Shown here in pieces: positions 5,937 through 10,287 of a stretch of 10,287 bases of DNA. Position numbers and translations under genes: made by a program. Position 1 is the first letter of the stretch. Each line of letters starts with the position of its first letter. This DNA is from Planctomycetia bacterium (GTDB taxonomy: Bacteria; Planctomycetota; Planctomycetia; Gemmatales; Gemmataceae), in NCBI GenBank assembly GCA_022616395.1, contig JAKEEV010000259.1:1-10287 (forward strand). The letters run 5' to 3'. The notes beneath the pieces were generated by a model, which was not told the DNA's origin, made no database searches, and saw only the letters and a list, made by a program, of their open reading frames with translations.

Positions 5937-6989
5937 TCATTCTTGAGCAACTGACGCGGGTGTTGCTTCGTCGCTCAGTCCGTGCCCCACTCGCTCGATG
6001 AATACGTCTTCGAGCGTCGGCTCGACTTTCTTCATCGTCAGGATGCGCCCACCGCTGGTCACGAGCGATTGAACCACCGCTCCGATTGCCGGTTCATCGT
6101 GCAGAGACACTTTGAGTTCAACTGTGGTCGGGGTGGTCGTCGCGGTCGATTGATGCACACCGGGAAGCGACTCCACTTCCGCCCAGCCGTTTGCTCCAGG
6201 TGCCAAACTCAGTTCGTAGAGCGGATACTTCTGCACTTGCCGCTTCAAGTTGGCTGGCGAATCGCACGCGAGCACCTTCCCTTTGTCGATGATCGCCAGC
6301 CGGTCGCACAGTTCGTCCGCCTCGGCCATGTAGTGAGTTGTCAGAAGTAGCGTGCGGTCGGGTTTCTCCTTCATCCACTCCTTGATGAATGCACGAATGC
6401 CTCGCGCGCTGGTTACATCCAGACCCAGTGTCGGCTCATCGAGAAAGAGAATCTTCGGATCGGTGATGAACCCGCGGCAGAAGTTCATCTTCTGCCGCTG
6501 GCCGGTCGAGAGGTGACTGATTCGGCTATCACCCTTCTCGGTCATCCCGACCACGCCGAGCATCCGCTCGATCCGCTCCTTCGCGAGCGCAGTTGGTACG
6601 CCATAGATGCGCGCGAACAGCCAGAGGTTTTCGCGCACGTTCAGGATGCCGTAACCGCTCGATTCTCCTCCGCTGACCATGTTGATAAGCGGGCGGATCT
6701 TCTGTGCGTCCTTCACCACATCCAGCCCATCAACCTGAGCAGTCCCGGCGGAAGGGGCAAGCAGCGTGGTGAGAATTTTAATGAGCGTGGTCTTTCCGGC
6801 TCCGTTGGGTCCGAGCAGACCGAACAACTCACCCTGCGGAACTTCCAACGACACCTGGTCGAGCGCGATGAACTCCTGAGCCTCGTTCGCTTCCGTGGAG
6901 CTTTTCGGTTTAGACCACCACCATCTCCGCTTGCGGGCCTTGCGGTACGTGCGGCTCAGGTTGTTGGTGCCAATCGCGATGGGATTCAT
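5937..6989 (-). CDS. ABC transporter ATP-binding protein, DrrA/CcmA-like
   Basis: This is a 350-residue cytoplasmic ATPase that would drive the ABC-2 permease downstream. Visible motifs are Walker A 'GPNGAGKTT' at 60-68 (Lys66), signature 'LSTGQRQK' at 160-167, Walker B 'ILFLDEP' at 180-186 (Glu185), D-loop 'LGLD' at 188-191 and switch His219 in 'LLTTHYMAEAD'. After about 230 comes the accessory C-terminal domain of the DrrA type ('KKVEPTLEDVFIERVG'). Two oddities are visible. A basic and Trp-rich insert of about 25 residues (16-40, 'RKARKRRWWWSKPK') lies between the first strands. The Q-loop region reads 'VSGGESSGYG' with no glutamine at the usual place. The start at 6989 has no clear Shine-Dalgarno. 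A TAAAAT box sits 6 nt upstream, so the mRNA may be leaderless. Confidence 0.93.
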   Translation of the reverse strand: MNPIAIGTNNLSRTYRKARKRRWWWSKPKSSTEANEAQEFIALDQVSLEVPQGELFGLLGPNGAGKTTLIKILTTLLAPSAGTAQVDGLDVVKDAQKIRPLINMVSGGESSGYGILNVRENLWLFARIYGVPTALAKERIERMLGVVGMTEKGDSRISHLSTGQRQKMNFCRGFITDPKILFLDEPTLGLDVTSARGIRAFIKEWMKEKPDRTLLLTTHYMAEADELCDRLAIIDKGKVLACDSPANLKRQVQKYPLYELSLAPGANGWAEVESLPGVHQSTATTTPTTVELKVSLHDEPAIGAVVQSLVTSGGRILTMKKVEPTLEDVFIERVGHGLSDEATPASVAQE

Positions 6990-6995
6990 CAGGGC

Positions 6996-7021
6996 ATTTT
7001 ACGCCTCGTCGAGCTTGTCAG
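6996..7021 (-). promoter_or_regulatory. Candidate promoter of the ABC operon (possibly leaderless)
   Basis: On the minus strand TAAAAT (7001-6996, 5 of 6 to the sigma70 -10 box) ends 6 nt before the ATG at 6989. CTGACA (7021-7016) resembles a -35 box, but the 14-nt spacing is short for sigma70. Transcription would then start at or very near the start codon. Confidence 0.3.
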
Positions 7022-7216
7022 GGAATGGCAGGAGTTGGTGGGCGCGGGAGAAAGCCCCAGCCGGTTCTTCTCTCGTCGCACCCCTCCCAACAGATTGCAA
7101 AGGTGTTTGTGTCAGGGGTCGAGTTGTGGTCGCAAGGGTTTCGCCCTCTCCCGCAAGGGTGCTAAGTAGAAATCCTCGGTGGGTGGAAAGCCAGAAGACC
7201 CCTCACCCGCCGTTAC

Positions 7217-7239
7217 GACTGACGCGAAGCGCGTCAGTC
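7217..7239. repeat. Perfect 10-bp stem hairpin with GCGAAGC apex
   Basis: Bases 7217-7226 pair perfectly with 7230-7239 around the triloop aag/GAA core. The apex GCGAAGC (7224-7230) recurs on the minus strand at 7373-7367 in the mirrored arm and on the plus strand at 10055-10061. Confidence 0.75.
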
Positions 7240-7241
7240 TA

Positions 7242-7353
7242 CGGCGACCTCTCCCCGCTTTAGCGGGGCGAGGTGGGGTTTGCCCATTCCGTGTAGCTCA
7301 ACGGAACTGCAAAAGCGCCCACCTCGCCCCGCTTTAGCGGGGAGAGGTCGCCG
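7242..7353. repeat. Core inverted repeat whose arms are themselves palindromes
   Basis: The 36-bp arms (34 paired) surround a 40-nt loop. Each arm contains ccccgcttTagcgggg (7253-7268 and 7327-7342), a 7-bp stem with a 2-nt loop that can fold alone. The DNA can therefore form one large hairpin or two small ones. Confidence 0.85.
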
Positions 7354-7552
7354 CCGCGGAGCGCCAGCTTCGCGAAAAGCGGCGGGTGAGGGGTCTTCTG
7401 GCTTTCCCACCTCTGAGCATTTCGACAGAGCACCTTGCGGGAGAGGGCAAAACCACAAACCCGCAACTTTGCAATCCATTGAACGCGGTGCAACAAGAAA
7501 CACCAACTTCTCTCCCCGAATCGCCAGGTGTGAGATTTGAGGTGGAAGTGTC

Positions 7553-7581
7553 TTGACCGTGGAAGGTGACACAGGTAGATA
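7553..7581 (+). promoter_or_regulatory. Candidate sigma70-like promoter for the FG-GAP protein
   Basis: TTGACC (7553-7558, 5 of 6 to the -35 box) is followed after 17 nt by TAGATA (7576-7581, only 3 of 6 to the -10 box). A start of transcription near 7588 would leave a leader of about 47 nt before ATG 7635. Confidence 0.25.
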
Positions 7582-7624
7582 CACCCGCTCGTTCGGAAAT
7601 CCCCCCAACCGGACCTCACTCGTC

Positions 7625-7630
7625 AGGTGA
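7625..7630 (+). promoter_or_regulatory. Ribosome binding site AGGTGA deciding the start at 7635
   Basis: AGGTGA is fully complementary to the 16S anti-Shine-Dalgarno core and lies 4 nt before ATG 7635. The upstream in-frame GTG at 7566 has no such site. Confidence 0.5.
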
Positions 7631-7634
7631 CTTG

Positions 7635-10019
7635 ATGACCCGGCGTGCGCACAGAGTCGCGCTCCAGGCGGAACAACTCGAGGATCGTTGCAACCCGGCC
7701 GGTTCCTTGATCCCGGCCGGTGAGTTTAATTGGACTCAATACAGCCCCACCGGCGAACTGGGCCAGTTACTCTGGAACGGCGGGAGTCTCATTTACCGCT
7801 CGCGCGTGGGCGGGGAGTGGCAAGCTCAGACAATCGCGGGGACCGGCGGATTCACAGCCGGAGAGTACAACTCGACCGACGAAGTTCAGCAGGCATCCCA
7901 GATTGCCCAGTTGGTGTTCACCACCGACGGAACTCCTCACGCGCTGTTTTTGGAACGACAGTGGAACGGGCAAGCCGGTCGGTATCAGACCCTCATCCAG
8001 CATCACGCACGCACAACCGCCGGGTGGCAGCGAATTGAAACGATCATCCCGCCCTGGTTGAGTCAGTGGGGGCCAAACAATCTGGTCGCTGAAGCGGGAC
8101 CAAACAACTCAATCCACTTGATCTTCACGGAAACGTCGGTCGCAGGGACCGGAGTCGGGGTCTTTGGCAGCGGGCAACTCTATTCCGCCAACAACACTCA
8201 CGGCTGGCAGTTCGCCAAGATCGCCAACACGGCCGATTTACGCCAGGATGTGTGGTTTACCGGCGGTCGGTGGGCTCCGAGATTCCTCTCGCTGGCTGTC
8301 GATGCCCGGAACCACGCGCACGTCACTTACACTCCCCAGTTTTATATCGCCGGGGCGTTCTCGACGGTGCGCAGCGAATTGCATTACGCCACCAACCGCA
8401 CCGGAAGCTGGGTCTCGCAAACCGTGATGGGACCGCTCGACGGAACCGCAGACGCGGGTTTGGGAGCGAGTGTTGCGATTCGACCTGATGGTCAACCGGC
8501 CATCGCCAGCTATTACGTTGATCGCTATACCACCGGATCTCCTCAAAGTTCGCTTCTGCTCTACCACACGCTCGTCAACGGGCGATGGAATCGGGTCACG
8601 GTGACCAACCGGCCCGATGGTTACGTTGCGGGCGATGGCCCGCGGTTCACCGGGTTTGCTCCTCAGTTGTTCTTTGATTCCGCGGGGCGGGCGAACATCG
8701 TCTTTTCCGATGAGGCGGGCGAACACCTGCCCGTGAGTTTCGCCAACCAGCTCGCCGGTCAGATTCGCCTCGCGACTCAGAGCGGAAGCGGCTGGTCGAT
8801 TCAGACGGTATTCCGTCAAACGAACCCGCTGGTCAATCAACTGCTCTACCCGGTGGCAGCGGCTCGAAACGGGCAGATCACCTTTGCCGGATTGCAGTCC
8901 AGGACCACACTCGATGGGAACCGCAATCCGATTCGCTCCGACTACACGATCATCGACCGAAACGCGCCCTTCGGACTGAGCACTCTGCCGACTCCAACCA
9001 TCTCGCCAGTGCCAGCAGCGGCACCGACACCGAATCCAGTTTCCCTGAACGGGACGACGGAAAAGCCTGGCGGATGGGCGGTCGCGACCGATGCGGGAGT
9101 CACCGGACAAGTCTTTGTGTTTCGTGCTGATGGCACTCTGGCGATGGCCGTGACTCCGTTCGGGAACGGCTACACCGGGGGCGTGAGAATCGCGCGTGCG
9201 GACCTGACGGGCGATGGGATCGCTGATCTGGTTACGGCCACCGGTCCTGGCTCTGCATCGCGCGTCCGCGTGTGGAACGGCTTGAGCGCTTCGCTGGTCG
9301 CGGACTTCTCTCCGTTCCCAGGTTACGGCGGCGGATTGTGGGTCTCGACGGGAGACATGAACGCAGATGGCCGGCCCGACATCGCGGTGGGCACCGATCA
9401 GGGGAACGCTCCTCACGTCAAGGTGTTCAGCGGCTCTGGTTACGGGGAACTGGCGAGCTTTTACGCTTACGCGCCGGGCTTCCGAGGTGGCGTCCGGGTG
9501 GTTCTGGGCGACATCAACCGGGATGGCTTCGACGACATCGTCACCGGGCCAGGAGCCGGAGCCGGGCCGCACGTGTCCACGTTCGACGGCCGATCATTCA
9601 CCTTCGGACTGGGTCCGCGGAAGGTGGCGAACGACTTCTACATGTTTACTCCCCAGATGACTGCCGGGTTGAACCTCGCGGTCGGCGACGTGGATCGCGA
9701 CGGGTTCGCGGACATCATCGCGGCTCCGGCCAGCGGACCGGCACACTTACGGATTGTCAGCGGACAGGCGCTGGCGAGCGGCGCGGGACCGGCCGATCTC
9801 GTGAGCATGTATGCCTGGAGCAGAAACACAACCGGACTGCGTGTTTCGTCCGTTGATGCCGATGGCGATGGGGCAACGGATGTGCTGGTCGCTCCGGGCG
9901 GGCCGAACGCCGGCCGCATCGGGCTGTTTGCCGCTCCGGTCCTCTTCTCACACAATCCGGCCGCGCTTCAATGGATCGCTCCACTTCCCGGACTGACGAC
10001 GGGGCTATTGGTGGGGTGA
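7635..10019 (+). CDS. Large FG-GAP/VCBS repeat protein with planctomycete LEDR N-terminus
   Basis: This is a 794-residue protein, probably exported and surface-located. The N-terminus is basic, then reads 'LQAEQLEDRCNPAG' (about 10-23), a motif I know from many large planctomycete extracellular proteins. No classical hydrophobic signal peptide is visible. Residues ~30-445 hold BNR/sialidase-like blades with 'D..G.pH..Y' turns near 98, 157, 223, 285 and 348, probably a beta-propeller. A Pro/Thr/Ala-rich linker (~448-475) follows. The C-terminal part has five FG-GAP-type Ca-binding repeats starting at Asp523, 574, 626, 685 and 741 ('DLTGDGIAD', 'DMNADGRPD', 'DINRDGFDD', 'DVDRDGFAD', 'DADGDGATD'), spaced 51-59 residues. 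Such repeats fold as integrin-alpha-like propellers. ATG 7635 is preferred over GTG 7566 because of AGGTGA and the motif position. The ligand and role are unknown. Confidence 0.88.
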   Translation: MTRRAHRVALQAEQLEDRCNPAGSLIPAGEFNWTQYSPTGELGQLLWNGGSLIYRSRVGGEWQAQTIAGTGGFTAGEYNSTDEVQQASQIAQLVFTTDGTPHALFLERQWNGQAGRYQTLIQHHARTTAGWQRIETIIPPWLSQWGPNNLVAEAGPNNSIHLIFTETSVAGTGVGVFGSGQLYSANNTHGWQFAKIANTADLRQDVWFTGGRWAPRFLSLAVDARNHAHVTYTPQFYIAGAFSTVRSELHYATNRTGSWVSQTVMGPLDGTADAGLGASVAIRPDGQPAIASYYVDRYTTGSPQSSLLLYHTLVNGRWNRVTVTNRPDGYVAGDGPRFTGFAPQLFFDSAGRANIVFSDEAGEHLPVSFANQLAGQIRLATQSGSGWSIQTVFRQTNPLVNQLLYPVAAARNGQITFAGLQSRTTLDGNRNPIRSDYTIIDRNAPFGLSTLPTPTISPVPAAAPTPNPVSLNGTTEKPGGWAVATDAGVTGQVFVFRADGTLAMAVTPFGNGYTGGVRIARADLTGDGIADLVTATGPGSASRVRVWNGLSASLVADFSPFPGYGGGLWVSTGDMNADGRPDIAVGTDQGNAPHVKVFSGSGYGELASFYAYAPGFRGGVRVVLGDINRDGFDDIVTGPGAGAGPHVSTFDGRSFTFGLGPRKVANDFYMFTPQMTAGLNLAVGDVDRDGFADIIAAPASGPAHLRIVSGQALASGAGPADLVSMYAWSRNTTGLRVSSVDADGDGATDVLVAPGGPNAGRIGLFAAPVLFSHNPAALQWIAPLPGLTTGLLVG

Positions 10020-10029
10020 GATTGTCGTA

Positions 10030-10068
10030 CTCACGCTCCGCGTGAGGGTCGTTTGCGAAGCAAGCGAC
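10030..10068 (+). terminator. Tandem hairpins after the FG-GAP gene
   Basis: The first hairpin pairs 10030-10036 with 10040-10046 (7 bp perfect, 3-nt loop). The second pairs 10048-10056 with 10060-10068 (8 of 9, plus a possible G-T pair) around GAA. They begin 11 nt after the stop codon and could stall polymerase or protect the mRNA end. Neither has a U-run. Confidence 0.35.
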
Positions 10069-10077
10069 TCTTGGTGA

Positions 10078-10113
10078 GCCGCTCCCTTGGCAGTAGTATC
10101 AAGGGGTGGCGGC
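10078..10113 (+). repeat. Third hairpin downstream of the FG-GAP gene
   Basis: Bases 10078-10082 pair with 10109-10113 and 10084-10089 pair with 10100-10105, with a small asymmetric bulge and a 10-nt loop. Confidence 0.5.
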
Positions 10114-10287
10114 TGAGGTCAGCAGTTCTCGTTTCGGGGTGTTGAAGCGCCCCCTCCCCCCACCACCCCCCTGCTTTTCTCCTCTGCTTGGTTTTCCCAG
10201 GATTTGTGGGGTTTTCTCACTTGGCGGTGCAAAGAAGCGGCCGTTATGGCCCCCAACTCCTTGAAATCATGGGGTTTGATAAAGCCA
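10114..10287. other. Noncoding tail with a C-rich (minus-strand G-rich) tract
   Basis: No supported gene was seen between the FG-GAP stop and the window end. At 10150-10171 there are C runs of 5, 6, 2 and 6 split by single T or A bases, giving G runs on the minus strand. The rest, including a T/C-rich part at 10172-10200, shows no recognised promoter or RNA gene. It may be the upstream region of a gene outside the window. Confidence 0.5.

Larger units (their letters stand above)
7093..7476. repeat. Long nested imperfect palindrome between divergent genes
   Basis: Matching blocks lie in mirrored order around a centre near 7297. They are 7093-7102 with 7467-7476 (10 bp perfect), 7143-7158 with 7433-7448 (16 bp perfect), 7185-7212 with 7380-7407 (28 bp perfect) and 7242-7277 with 7318-7353 (34 of 36 bp). 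Blocks between them diverge or differ by small indels, including extra sequence at about 7103-7142 on the left. Weak resemblance may extend to about 7031 and 7510. The element fills most of the noncoding stretch and encodes no convincing protein. The flanks 7022-7092 and 7477-7552 show nothing else clear. Confidence 0.9.

Noticed and set aside
7093..7476. Insertion sequence or transposon with terminal inverted repeats
   Set aside because: There is no transposase gene between the arms and no clear target-site duplication. At most it is a non-autonomous element.
7234..7619. Two minus-strand frames of about 120 codons in the noncoding region
   Set aside because: They read through the nested palindrome and give low-complexity text such as 'LSPLKRGEV', a typical product of repeat translation.
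8238..9572. 444-codon minus-strand frame opposite the FG-GAP gene
   Set aside because: The opposite strand encodes periodic FG-GAP and BNR-type repeats. This frame has none and is Arg/Val/His-rich with no domain.
9272..9856. 194-codon plus-strand frame inside the FG-GAP gene
   Set aside because: It is Arg-rich shadow text overlapping the Ca-binding repeats in the true frame.

Overview
The window looks like chromosomal DNA of a high-GC planctomycete, most likely Gemmata or a relative. This rests on the base composition, on a long FG-GAP/VCBS protein with the N-terminal 'LEDRCNPA' motif that I associate with large Gemmataceae surface proteins, and on spacer repeats of the 'ccaatgac / cattggt' and 'ccccgctttagcgggg' kind. 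The taxonomic call is inference from memory; no database was searched.

Region 1 (1-4701, plus strand) starts with the 3' end of a thiamine-diphosphate-dependent 2-oxo acid dehydrogenase E1 alpha gene. E1 beta and the lipoyl acyltransferase E2 follow, so this is a metabolic gene set of branched-chain (Bkd-like) or pyruvate dehydrogenase type. No E3 (lipoamide dehydrogenase) lies in the window. E2 overlaps by 8 nt a GT87-like (DUF2029) polytopic membrane glycosyltransferase gene. After 105 nt comes a small Sec-exported protein of unknown function. Both spacers of the E1alpha-E1beta-E2 set hold long inverted repeats made of a 7-bp-period AAT/ATT array.

Region 2 (4705-6989, minus strand) is a compact three-gene ABC-2 export operon: ATPase, a small zinc-ribbon-like protein, then permease, with gaps of 9 and 5 nt. 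Its last gene ends 3 nt from the convergent small secreted protein gene.

Region 3 (6990-7634) is noncoding and lies between the divergent ABC operon and the surface protein gene. About 384 nt of it is a nested imperfect palindrome. A possible leaderless promoter for the ABC operon and a weak sigma70-like promoter for the surface protein sit at its two edges.

Region 4 (7635-10019, plus strand) encodes a 794-residue protein with an N-terminal BNR/sialidase-like propeller region, a Pro-rich linker and five Ca-binding FG-GAP-type repeats. Region 5 (10020-10287) is noncoding, with three hairpins and a C-rich tract.

No defence system, CRISPR array, transposase, tRNA or rRNA was seen. The genes are ordinary families. 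The unusual signal lies in the spacers (heptamer inverted repeats, nested palindrome, GCGAAGC mini-hairpins) and in the zinc-ribbon gene inside the ABC operon.
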